Source: Bacteroidota bacterium
GTDB lineage: Bacteria; Bacteroidota; Bacteroidia; Chitinophagales; BACL12
Reading direction: 5' to 3'
DNA: 64,000 nucleotides
NCBI GenBank assembly: GCA_016706865.1
Contig: JADJIS010000002.1
Location: forward strand, 62,001-126,000
Made by a program: the position numbers and the translations under genes. Below the pieces are notes generated by a model, which saw only the letters and a list, made by a program, of their open reading frames with translations, was not told the DNA's origin and searched no databases. Position 1 is the stretch's first letter, and the number at the start of each line of letters is the position of its first letter. Shown here in pieces: positions 23,813 through 32,862 of this stretch.

Positions 23813-24670
23813 CTATTGGATGGAAATATTTCCATGCACCGATACTCTTTGCCAATTTTCGGGCAGATCGCACTGGATCTTGCTTTTGGTACCTGATATC
23901 TCGAGTTTTAAGTTTTCGTTTTGAAGATTTACGGTTCCATCAGTATGCCCCTTGTCGCTTGTGGATACTGCTTTGGTAATTTTCCATACACCGGACTCCG
24001 AATTAAAGGATTTTAATATAGTATTACAAACATCGTTCGGTTTGCCCATTGTTTTGAACATGTTTTTATATTCCGGTTTCCAAAGCGGTAAATAAGGTAC
24101 GCCATAATATTTATTTTTTTTATCAGGACATGGTTGTGTTCCACAGCATGGTTCATTGCATAAGGCTCCTATAGAATCATTGGTGTGTATCCAAATTTGT
24201 TCCCCGGTTTTAAGAGGATAATGATAGGTTGTAAAAAAAGCATCAATAAATTCGGAATTAATATGATCGTTGTGATAATGCGGAACAACAAATTGTAAAA
24301 TAACGCTGTCTTTATTTAAATTAAATACATTTGTAATGATAGAATCAATAGGCCTCACATCTTCTGTAGCCGGGCCTGTGCCGGAAAATTCCATACCTAA
24401 ATAATAATTATTATCGTTACAGGCATCTTCACAAGGTTCATTAAAATCGCCATATCCTGAACCAAAGATCCACACACTATCTCCCGTGCCTTTAATTACA
24501 AAAATATTGGAGGTTGTCCAGGGTGATCCTTTAGCATAGATCATACTATGCATCACATATAATTTAGCAGGAATAATTTCCTCTAAACCATCAATAAAAG
24601 TTTCTTGTGGCCCTTTATTTTTGTTGCAGGAAATAAATAAAAGAGTAATTACAATAAAAAATATACGCAT
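23813..24670 (-). CDS. Lipoprotein with metallo-beta-lactamase fold
   Basis: 285 residues. The lipobox LLFISC puts the lipidated Cys at 15. The MBL-fold metal motif is HYHNDH near residue 131-136, with a later His in KGHTDGTVNLQ near 241-244. An odd cysteine-rich stretch (ALCNEPCCGTQPCPDKK) lies near 170-185. Such proteins hydrolyse ester, thioester or phosphodiester substrates in the periplasm or at the surface. The gene is 26 bases downstream of the TapB-family gene and co-directional, so probably co-transcribed with it. Confidence 0.75.
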   Translation of the reverse strand: MRIFFIVITLLFISCNKNKGPQETFIDGLEEIIPAKLYVMHSMIYAKGSPWTTSNIFVIKGTGDSVWIFGSGYGDFNEPCEDACNDNNYYLGMEFSGTGPATEDVRPIDSIITNVFNLNKDSVILQFVVPHYHNDHINSEFIDAFFTTYHYPLKTGEQIWIHTNDSIGALCNEPCCGTQPCPDKKNKYYGVPYLPLWKPEYKNMFKTMGKPNDVCNTILKSFNSESGVWKITKAVSTSDKGHTDGTVNLQNENLKLEISGTKSKIQCDLPENWQRVSVHGNISIQ

Positions 24671-24696
24671 ATTGTTTTTCAGGGATTTGATAATAT

Positions 24697-25395
24697 TTAT
24701 TCCGAAAATGAGGTCAATAACATTTTTGATTGCACTTTTCCTTTATCATCATAACTCTCCATTTTAACAGTGCCGACATTTTTTGCCATCCACATAACGG
24801 AATGCGATTTATTGGTGAACATTGTAGTTTTTACCTCTGTATCGGAAGAATATTTCATACAATTATACGTTCCCGCCGGAGTGGTAACACTTTCGTATCC
24901 TTCAATTTTTCTGTTCGTTGTTTTCATTGTCATGGTCATTAATGCAACACCATTCATTTTCATGGTCATGGTGCTTTCTGCATCTGCTAAGATTTGTCCG
25001 GCAACAGGATTGGAGGGAAATTCCATAAAGGAGTTGGAAACTTCCATTTCCACACCTTCCATTCCGGCCATTTGTTCAGAAGGAAACATATTGCTCATAT
25101 CCATATAAAATGATTCGGCTGTGCATTTCATTATCACATCTCCCTTCGACATAGATTTTCCTTTATTGTCGATCACTTCAATGTTTATTGTTGCTTCTAA
25201 ACCTCCGGTAATGTCGTTAAGGGCAGTTAGTTCACTTTTACTTACAGAGGAGAGTTTGTCTTTTGCATCATAACTGCTGAGCTCCCATTTTGTGCCGATC
25301 TTGTTGGGAAAAAATGATTCGCAGCTGTTTCCTGACCTGAAAGAACTGAAAAGCATTGCGCCAATCAGTAGATAAAGAAGGGTTGACTTTTTCAT
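24697..25395 (-). CDS. TapB-like (DUF3108-like) secreted protein
   Basis: 232 residues. A signal peptide runs to about residue 25. The mature part is a lipocalin-like beta structure with Met/Thr-rich strands (ALMTMTMKTTNRKIEGYE) and the family pattern VTTPAGTYNCMKYSSD followed by WMAKNVGTVKMESYDDKGK, typical of TapB/DUF3108 proteins of Bacteroidota. The function is not established. It is followed at 26 bases by the MBL lipoprotein gene. Confidence 0.75.
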   Translation of the reverse strand: MKKSTLLYLLIGAMLFSSFRSGNSCESFFPNKIGTKWELSSYDAKDKLSSVSKSELTALNDITGGLEATINIEVIDNKGKSMSKGDVIMKCTAESFYMDMSNMFPSEQMAGMEGVEMEVSNSFMEFPSNPVAGQILADAESTMTMKMNGVALMTMTMKTTNRKIEGYESVTTPAGTYNCMKYSSDTEVKTTMFTNKSHSVMWMAKNVGTVKMESYDDKGKVQSKMLLTSFSE

Positions 25396-25410
25396 ACACT
25401 ATATTTTAGT

Positions 25411-25418
25411 CAAATTTA
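25411..25418 (-). promoter_or_regulatory. -7 promoter element of the TapB-like gene
   Basis: CAAATTTA on the plus strand (TAAATTTG on the coding strand), 15 bases before the ATG and overlapping the last codon of mfd. Confidence 0.55.
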
Positions 25419-28400
25419 AGTAGTTGCTTCCTTATAAAAAAGGACTTTATGTATGTTTTCCAAAAGTGACCTGGCGTGGCTCATACTTTGCACATTTTCA
25501 AAAACAAGCATCAAATGTTTATCGGTTTGTTTTATGGTGCCAGTAGTCTTTCGTTCTGCGATAAATTGCATGAGAGTAGTAAAAAATTTGCTGTCGTAAA
25601 AAACACTCTGATTATTTTCGACAAAAAGACAACGCAGTTTTCTGTTCTTGAATAATATTCGTTCAAATCCAAGATCTTTTGCAAGCCAACGCAATCTTAT
25701 TCCGTTAAATAATTCTTCCACCTGACGAGGAATTTTTCCAAATCTGTCATTTAATTCTGTTCTGAATAATGTAAGTTGTTCTTCATTCTCTACATTGTCC
25801 AATCGCGTATAAATACTTAATCTTTCGTTGATATTATTGATATACTCATCGGGAATTAACATTTCCAGATCAGTATCAATTTGTACATCGCTTACAAATT
25901 CTTGCTTCTCCTCAATTTGTTCAGCGAATAAGGTTTTGTATTCCGTATGTTTTAATTCGCGTATTGCTTCATTTAATATTTTATGATATGCGTCATAACC
26001 AATTTCCGAAATAAATCCACTTTGTTCTCCACCCAATAAATTTCCTGCGCCGCGAATATCCATATCGCGCATACTTATTTGAAAACCGCTGCCAAGTTCT
26101 GCATATTGTTCTATGGTTCGCAATCTCTTCCTGCTTTCATCAGGCAAACCAAACAATGGAGGCGACAATAAATAACAATAGGCCTTTTTATTACTTCTTC
26201 CCACTCTTCCCCGCAACTGATGCAGATCGCTCAATCCGAAAAAATGTGCATTATTAATTATTATTGTATTTGCATTGGGGATGTCTAGACCACTCTCCAC
26301 AATATTTGTGCACACCAATACATCATATTCTCTGTTGACGAATTTCAACATGTGATCTTCTAATTCATCACCATCCATTTGGCCATGGGCAACACCAATA
26401 TTTACATCGGGACAAACCTTTTTTATTAATGCAGCAGTTTCTTCAATATCCTTCACGCGATTATGCACAAAATACACTTGTCCGCCACGATAAATTTCAA
26501 AGTATACAGCATCGCGAATAAAATTGATATCAAATGTTTTTAATTCAGTGGTAATGGGTTGTCGGTTTGGAGGAGGAGTATTAATAATGGAAAGGTCTCT
26601 TGCACCCATTAAAGAAAATTGTAAGGTTCTCGGAATTGGAGTTGCAGTTAAAGTCAATGCATCCACATTTGCTTTTAATTCTTTCAATTTTTCTTTAGAG
26701 GAAACGCCGAATTTTTGCTCCTCATCAATAATTAATAGTCCAAGGTCCTTATATTTTACATTTTTGCTGATGATGGCATGAGTACCAATTATAATATCCA
26801 CTTTTCCGGCAGCTAATTTTTCTAAGGTTTCCTTTTTTTCTTTTGCAGATTTAAATCTGTTCAAATAATCAACCGTAACAGGAAAATCTTTTAATCTCTC
26901 TGCAAATGTTTTTTGATGTTGCATTGCAAGAATGGTTGTAGGAACTAAAACTGCAACCTGTTTGCCATCTGTAACTGCTTTAAATGCTGCGCGGATTGCG
27001 ATCTCTGTTTTACCAAAACCCACGTCGCCACACACTAATCGGTCCATGGGGAAATTTCTTTCCATATCTTTTTTTACATCAGCAGTTGCAGTTACCTGAT
27101 CGGGAGTATCCTCATAAATAAAACTCGCTTCCAACTCATTTTGCATGTAAGTGTCGGGATGAAATGCAAATCCTTTACTCGCTTTCCTTTTAGCATATAA
27201 TTGGATAAGGTCTTTTGCAATATCTTTTACCTTCGCTTTTGTTTTTCGTTTTAATTGTTCCCATGCATCAGAACCCAATTTATTTAATTTGGGAGGAGTT
27301 CCATCCTTGCCTGCATATTTAGTTATTTTATGCAGAGAATTTATATTTACATACAGAAGATCTTTATCGCGATAAATTAATCGAACGGCTTCCTGAATTT
27401 GTCCCGCAATTTCTATTTTTTCCAAACCGGAAAAAACACCAACCCCGTGATCAATATGTGTTACATAATCACCTGCCTGTAATTCGGATAATGTTTTTAA
27501 TGTTATTGCATCATTTTTTGTATATCCACTTTTTAAGGTGTATTTGTGATACCGTTCGAATATCTGATGATCGGTGTAACAAACTGTTTTTAGATCGTTA
27601 TCTATAAAACCCGCTGCCATTGGCAATGCAAAAGCATCGTATTTTACATTTGCATTGAGGTCGTTAAATATTTCATGAAAACGCTCCACCTGTTTGGTGT
27701 TGCTCATGCAAATAAATATTTTATATCCTGCCTTTTGATTTTGTTTGAGGTTTTCAATAAGCAAATTAAAATTGCGACTGAATAAAGGTTGTGGAGAGGT
27801 ATTAAAATTTATTTCCTCGGCACTTTCAAAATGTTTTTGCAATCCGAATTCCAATACTTTAAACTGCATAAGTTGTGGTAGCAGTTCTGTGGATTGCAGC
27901 AACATTTCTTCGGGAACATGTTCTCTGAAAGGATGATCATCATCTAAATGTGCTCTTCCCACTCCGCGCGATTTTTTCATTGCTTCCCCTGAAACAACGG
28001 TAAACCAATCGATCGCTTTTTCATAACACTGATTAATTACTTCAAATGCATATTTTGCATCCTTGAACCAAACAACGGTATTCTCCGGTAAACAATTAAA
28101 TAATCCGGTTTTCTGATTCTCTCCGAATTGCGATTGGATATTGGGAATTATGGTAACCTGTGAAATTGATTTTTGGGATAGCTGTGTAGCCGGTTCAAAA
28201 ACGCGTATGCTTTCCACTTCGTTGTCAAATAACTCTACGCGATAGGGCAATTCATTTCCGAAAGAAAAAATATCAATAATACCACCGCGTACAGAAAATT
28301 GTCCGGGTTCGTATACAAAATCTGTTCTCACAAATCCATTTTCAACAAGAAGATCCACAATAAAATGCGAATCGAGTTTTTCTCCTTTTTTTAATAAGAT

Positions 28401-28835
28401 GATATTTTTATCCAACACTTCCGGCATCACAAATTTTTCGGCCAGTGCTTCCGGGTAAGTAATAATTAATTCGCCTTTTGTTGTGGAATGTGTGATCTTA
28501 TTGATCGCTTCGGTGCGTTGAAGTATATGATTGGTATTTACCTCAATAAATTCTCCCGGCTTTTTAAAGGAATCGGGAATAAAAAGAATATCTTTTTTTT
28601 CGAGCAGATTTTGCAGATCGTTCAAAAAATATGCTGCTTCCTCCCTATCGTTTAGAATAAAAAGATGATTAACATTCGTGTTTTTATAAACCCCGCAGGC
28701 AACAAAGGAGAGTGCCGAGCCCACGATTCCCTTCAGATAGATGTTTTTGGCATCTTTTGTATCTATCCGTTCAATAATATTTTTCACCCTCACATCTGCT
28801 TCCCGGTAGAAGGAAAGCAATTCCAATAAATTCAT
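25416..28835 (-). CDS. mfd: Transcription-repair coupling factor Mfd
   Basis: 1139 residues from the ATG at 28835. Domains in order: an N-terminal UvrB-like region (UvrA-binding, about 1-350), the RNA polymerase-interacting CarD-like domain (GDYVTHIDHGVGVFSGL, about 475-490), the superfamily 2 translocase with Walker A GDVGFGKTEIA and DEEQ box IIDEEQKFG plus SGLDIPNANTIII in the second RecA lobe, and the C-terminal TRCF domain. It removes stalled RNA polymerase at lesions and recruits UvrA. An in-frame ATG at 28847 lies inside the -7 promoter element, so the start at 28835 is preferred and the message has almost no leader. Confidence 0.97.
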   Translation of the reverse strand: MNLLELLSFYREADVRVKNIIERIDTKDAKNIYLKGIVGSALSFVACGVYKNTNVNHLFILNDREEAAYFLNDLQNLLEKKDILFIPDSFKKPGEFIEVNTNHILQRTEAINKITHSTTKGELIITYPEALAEKFVMPEVLDKNIILLKKGEKLDSHFIVDLLVENGFVRTDFVYEPGQFSVRGGIIDIFSFGNELPYRVELFDNEVESIRVFEPATQLSQKSISQVTIIPNIQSQFGENQKTGLFNCLPENTVVWFKDAKYAFEVINQCYEKAIDWFTVVSGEAMKKSRGVGRAHLDDDHPFREHVPEEMLLQSTELLPQLMQFKVLEFGLQKHFESAEEINFNTSPQPLFSRNFNLLIENLKQNQKAGYKIFICMSNTKQVERFHEIFNDLNANVKYDAFALPMAAGFIDNDLKTVCYTDHQIFERYHKYTLKSGYTKNDAITLKTLSELQAGDYVTHIDHGVGVFSGLEKIEIAGQIQEAVRLIYRDKDLLYVNINSLHKITKYAGKDGTPPKLNKLGSDAWEQLKRKTKAKVKDIAKDLIQLYAKRKASKGFAFHPDTYMQNELEASFIYEDTPDQVTATADVKKDMERNFPMDRLVCGDVGFGKTEIAIRAAFKAVTDGKQVAVLVPTTILAMQHQKTFAERLKDFPVTVDYLNRFKSAKEKKETLEKLAAGKVDIIIGTHAIISKNVKYKDLGLLIIDEEQKFGVSSKEKLKELKANVDALTLTATPIPRTLQFSLMGARDLSIINTPPPNRQPITTELKTFDINFIRDAVYFEIYRGGQVYFVHNRVKDIEETAALIKKVCPDVNIGVAHGQMDGDELEDHMLKFVNREYDVLVCTNIVESGLDIPNANTIIINNAHFFGLSDLHQLRGRVGRSNKKAYCYLLSPPLFGLPDESRKRLRTIEQYAELGSGFQISMRDMDIRGAGNLLGGEQSGFISEIGYDAYHKILNEAIRELKHTEYKTLFAEQIEEKQEFVSDVQIDTDLEMLIPDEYINNINERLSIYTRLDNVENEEQLTLFRTELNDRFGKIPRQVEELFNGIRLRWLAKDLGFERILFKNRKLRCLFVENNQSVFYDSKFFTTLMQFIAERKTTGTIKQTDKHLMLVFENVQSMSHARSLLENIHKVLFYKEATT

Positions 28836-28844
28836 TTGCAGTTG

Positions 28845-28852
28845 CAAAGGTA
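28845..28852 (-). promoter_or_regulatory. -7 promoter element of mfd
   Basis: CAAAGGTA on the plus strand (TACCTTTG on the coding strand), nine bases before the chosen ATG. It decides the start of mfd. Confidence 0.65.
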
Positions 28853-28931
28853 GGTAATTCCACCCGCTATTGTGTTACTTTGTATAGGAAATTTAATATC
28901 TGTAATAATTTTTTAGACTGTGTTTAAACGG

Positions 28932-30380
28932 TCAATTTCTCCATACCATTTGCAACATATTTATCATTTCCGGAAATTCACTAAAATCTCCTGATTCCAA
29001 GGATATCAACCTGTCGATAAATATTTCATTCATTCTTTGCGATTTAAATTCTGACGGGTTTTTGAGCAATTGCGAATAAAATTCGGATACCAGTAGCAGC
29101 AAAGGGAAATTGTGATCTGCACGCTTAATACTTCTGAGTAAATTGTTCACTATATCGAAGTTTTCGAAATGCATTTGTATTATGATCTGTAGAATTTTTG
29201 CATGCTCTAGAATATCTTCCCTGATTCCTGTTTTGGGTACCGACAATAATTCGTTGATCACGTCATTTGCTTTTGTAAATTTTTCAGCCATAATATAAAC
29301 AATGGCAATAAGCATATGCTGAATAATTACACTGTCTTTTCTAAGTTTCGAAAACTGTTTTAATCTTTGCAATTCAAGGTCTGCAATTTCATCCGCTTTT
29401 ATATATTGAGCTGTTCGCAAATAGTACCACATATAATGATGGGCCAAATATATTTGTTTACCTGATTCATCGCGTTCGTTTTTTGTTTTTACTTCCGATA
29501 ATAATTTTAAATAATAAATAACCTCTTCTGTTGTGTTCAAATTTCTCAACACTTCCAGAATATTATTTATCACTGTCATATAACTTAGCGATCTGGTTTC
29601 GATAAAAGTTTTATTATTTAAAAATAATTGGAGATGATCTTTACAGTTTTTGTGATCTGCATTTACATCAGCAAAAAAAATATGTTTAAAATGAATAGCA
29701 CTATGAAACCAGTGTTTTGCCCTCAAACTCAATGCCGTGAACTCATTCTGCATTAAGTGATGATCAAATATTCTGGCAAATTCTTTTTTTATAGAGTCGG
29801 ATGCAACACTTTCTCTTTCTGTAGATAAAATAAGTTTTGCTTTGCAGTAGAGATCATAGATCAAATTTACATTCTCCAGTTTTTTTAGTGTATTAATTTC
29901 TTCCGATGCAATAGCATCGAAGGTAATTGCTTCTCTTGCCTCAAATTTAAATTCTGTAAGCAGGTGACGTTGTAAAGCATAAATATTCATCAAAACCAAA
30001 AAATTCTCTTGTTCCTCTGCTGCCTTTTTTGCTCGTTTTAATGCTTTTTTTAATTGACCAAGGCATTTTTTACTCAGCAGGAATCGAATATCCATCATTA
30101 ATAATTGCAGTGCAATTTCCGGCGATTCTTTTTCTGCACTTATTCGGAATGTCCGCAAAATAACTTCATTCAAATAATTTTTCGCAACGGATAATTGTTT
30201 AATGAAGTCTTCATTCTTAAAATGTTCCTTAATTAATTCGTCATCATATTGTTCCAGGCTATCTATAAAATTAAACAATCGAATATAATTGGATTCCTCT
30301 GCCTGCAATGAAGCATACTGCCGAAAAAATTTCTTATCAGCATCCGAAAGTGATTTTATGAGGATAAAGAGATCGTCCAA
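28932..30380 (-). CDS. Hypothetical helical-repeat protein
   Basis: 482 residues, almost entirely alpha-helical by composition, with many amphipathic helices spaced like TPR or similar repeats (for example SVAKNYLNEVILRTFR, VNLIYDLYCKAKLIL, RTAQYIKADEIADLELQRLK). No signal peptide, so cytoplasmic. Similar proteins of ~480 residues are widespread in Bacteroidota without known function. It is divergent from the S74/T9SS gene, and the two -7 elements overlap at 30443-30456. Confidence 0.75.
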   Translation of the reverse strand: MDDLFILIKSLSDADKKFFRQYASLQAEESNYIRLFNFIDSLEQYDDELIKEHFKNEDFIKQLSVAKNYLNEVILRTFRISAEKESPEIALQLLMMDIRFLLSKKCLGQLKKALKRAKKAAEEQENFLVLMNIYALQRHLLTEFKFEAREAITFDAIASEEINTLKKLENVNLIYDLYCKAKLILSTERESVASDSIKKEFARIFDHHLMQNEFTALSLRAKHWFHSAIHFKHIFFADVNADHKNCKDHLQLFLNNKTFIETRSLSYMTVINNILEVLRNLNTTEEVIYYLKLLSEVKTKNERDESGKQIYLAHHYMWYYLRTAQYIKADEIADLELQRLKQFSKLRKDSVIIQHMLIAIVYIMAEKFTKANDVINELLSVPKTGIREDILEHAKILQIIIQMHFENFDIVNNLLRSIKRADHNFPLLLLVSEFYSQLLKNPSEFKSQRMNEIFIDRLISLESGDFSEFPEMINMLQMVWRN

Positions 30381-30442
30381 ATCAGTGGTGAAGATATACG
30401 ATTCTAAGTTTCCGAAAAAATTGGTTAGAAGGCACTTAAAAC

Positions 30443-30456
30443 CAAAATTACTTTTG
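30443..30456. promoter_or_regulatory. Overlapping divergent -7 promoter elements
   Basis: CAAAATTA (30443-30450; TAATTTTG on the minus strand) and TACTTTTG (30449-30456, plus strand) share two bases. Only one polymerase can occupy the site at a time, so the gene pair on either side is probably reciprocally expressed. Confidence 0.6.
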
Positions 30457-30471
30457 TAAAAAAAAACAAAA

Positions 30472-32820
30472 ATGATAAAACAATATTTAATTCTACTTAC
30501 CCTTTTATTTGCAACAAGCTTTCATTTGGTGGCGCAAACCAATGTATTTCCTACAACAGGAAGTGCAGGAATAGGAACAATTGATCCGAATTCTTCGAGT
30601 TTATTGGATATCACCAGCACCACTAAAGGAGTTTTAGTTCCGCGAATGACGAAGGCGCAACGCGATGCAATTGTCTCTCCGGCAACTGGTTTACTTATAT
30701 ATCAGACAAATGCGAATCCCGGATTTTTTTATTTTAATGGAAGTCAGTGGAGCGCAATTTCTACTCAGGATGCAAACAGAAACTTATCTAATTTAACTAG
30801 TCCCACAACAATTTCGGTTAATTTACAACCCAACGCCGATAATACCATCGATCTTGGTTCTTTGGCATTTTCCTGGAAAGATATGTATGTGGATGGTGTA
30901 GGAAATTTAGGAACCGCGAAAGTGGGAAATTATGTTGGCACACCACAGGCTGGTATGATAAGATATAACGGAGTTTTATTTCAGGGATATAACGGCACTT
31001 CATGGGAATCGTTTAGTACCGGTGGTGGTTTAACAGGCGCAAATCAAAGTCTGGATAATTTAACTGCCACTTCTATAAATCAACATATGCTTCCGGGAGT
31101 TAACGCATCAAAGGATCTTGGAAATATCACCTTTGCGTGGAAAGGTATTTATGCTGATTCACTATATTCTTTGGGAGATTATAATTTGGCAAGGATCAAT
31201 AGTTTCGGAAGTAGTTTGTATCTCGGTCCTTCCGGTCCTGCTGATAAAAATGCCGGAACCAATAATACAATAATTGGAAAAGATGCGGGTGAAAATATTA
31301 TTACAGGAGCAGATAATAATACCATTATCGGTGTTTCAGCAGGTGCTTTTCTAACAAGTGGTAAATCAAATGTATTAATAGGAAATTCTGCAGGATTTGG
31401 CATAACAACCGGAACCGATAATGTTAGTATTGGAAAAGATGCTGGCGGTTTATTGGGCATCGGAAATAAAAATGTTTTCATCGGAACTTATGCTGGTCGC
31501 ACAATTAAATCGGGATATGGAAATTTATGTATCGGAGAAAATACCATGTTCAGTGATGGAGGTTTAGGAAATGATAGTATGAATGTAATATTAGGTCACC
31601 ATGCTGGTTCCTATAATGCAGGTTCTTCTAATATCATGATCGGTGATTTTGCGGGACATATAAATGAGAGCAACAATAATGTATTTATCGGATCAAGATC
31701 AGGTCAGACATCAAATGGTACCAATAACACTTTTGTGGGTTCACAAAGCGGACTATTGGCATCAGACGGAGTTAGTAATACCTTCATAGGAAGCGATGCC
31801 GGTTTTTTTGGAAGCGGCACTACAAGTAAATATAATGTTTATGTAGGAGATGATGCAGGATTAAATACAAACGGTGCTTTCAATACTTTTGTAGGTTCAA
31901 AAACAGGTAATGTTCATACAGGAAACGATAATTGTGTATTGATCGGATATAATGTAAATCCAACATCAGGATTAATTGATAATGCAATTGCAATCGGCTA
32001 CGGTTTGACAATTTCGCAAAGCAATTCTGTACGACTAGGAGGAACATCTATTACAAAATTGGGAATTGGAAAAAATGCAAGTGCATCCAATATCATGGAA
32101 TTTCAAGTTACCACTGCAAGACTAACAACCGGTGGTGTTTGGACCAATGCATCGGATGAAAGAATTAAAGATCAAAAACAGCAATTGGATAAAAATGAAA
32201 TGCTGGAAAAAATAAATAAATTAAAAATTGAACGTTGGCATTATCTCGCCGATGAACAAAATATCACTCATATTGGACCATATGCGCAGGATTTTTACAA
32301 ACTGTTTGAAGTGGGTGACGATACAACCATTTCAACCATTGATCCGGCTGGAGTTGCCTTGATTGGGATTCAGGCCTTGAGTGAAAATAATAGTTCACAA
32401 CAAGCTGATATTGAGGCAATTATAAATGAAAATGAACTTTTGAACGACCGATTGAATAAAATGGAATTATTATTATCACAATTACAAAACTCACTTACAC
32501 AATGTTGTAATAGCAGTGAATCTTCTTCTAATGGCAACGCAACATTATCTGTTTCTGATACTTATTTCTTAGGACAAAATATTCCAAATCCATTTGAAAA
32601 TAAAACAGTAATACCATTTAAAATACCGACAAATTGCACAGATGCAAAAATTATTATTGCAGAAATGGAAACCGGAAAAATAATAATTGAAGAAGAAATT
32701 GATTGTAATCAGTTGAATGCAGAAATTAATTTAAGTACGTTAGCTTCAGGAACATATTCTTACTCCCTGATGATAAACAATCAGATAATGGCAACCAAAC
32801 AAATGGTTAGAACTAAATAA
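30472..32820 (+). CDS. T9SS-exported protein with beta-roll repeats and S74 chaperone-like domain
   Basis: 782 residues. Signal peptide to about 22, then a phage tail-fibre-like start (GSAGIGTIDPNSSSLLDITS and LLIYQTNANPGFFYFNGSQW). Residues about 260-520 contain roughly a dozen repeats of the type NTFIGsxAGxxxxxG, resembling YadA-head left-handed beta rolls. NASDERIKDQKQQL near 560 opens an S74 endosialidase-type intramolecular chaperone domain, followed by a coiled coil (about 640-680) and a T9SS domain (GQNIPNPFENKTVIPF ... QMVRTK). It is likely a trimeric surface fibre. Paralogous to 51228-53669. Confidence 0.85.
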   Translation: MIKQYLILLTLLFATSFHLVAQTNVFPTTGSAGIGTIDPNSSSLLDITSTTKGVLVPRMTKAQRDAIVSPATGLLIYQTNANPGFFYFNGSQWSAISTQDANRNLSNLTSPTTISVNLQPNADNTIDLGSLAFSWKDMYVDGVGNLGTAKVGNYVGTPQAGMIRYNGVLFQGYNGTSWESFSTGGGLTGANQSLDNLTATSINQHMLPGVNASKDLGNITFAWKGIYADSLYSLGDYNLARINSFGSSLYLGPSGPADKNAGTNNTIIGKDAGENIITGADNNTIIGVSAGAFLTSGKSNVLIGNSAGFGITTGTDNVSIGKDAGGLLGIGNKNVFIGTYAGRTIKSGYGNLCIGENTMFSDGGLGNDSMNVILGHHAGSYNAGSSNIMIGDFAGHINESNNNVFIGSRSGQTSNGTNNTFVGSQSGLLASDGVSNTFIGSDAGFFGSGTTSKYNVYVGDDAGLNTNGAFNTFVGSKTGNVHTGNDNCVLIGYNVNPTSGLIDNAIAIGYGLTISQSNSVRLGGTSITKLGIGKNASASNIMEFQVTTARLTTGGVWTNASDERIKDQKQQLDKNEMLEKINKLKIERWHYLADEQNITHIGPYAQDFYKLFEVGDDTTISTIDPAGVALIGIQALSENNSSQQADIEAIINENELLNDRLNKMELLLSQLQNSLTQCCNSSESSSNGNATLSVSDTYFLGQNIPNPFENKTVIPFKIPTNCTDAKIIIAEMETGKIIIEEEIDCNQLNAEINLSTLASGTYSYSLMINNQIMATKQMVRTK

Positions 32821-32862
32821 TGAAATCAACCTAATTCGGTAACTCAATTAATTTAATTTAAA

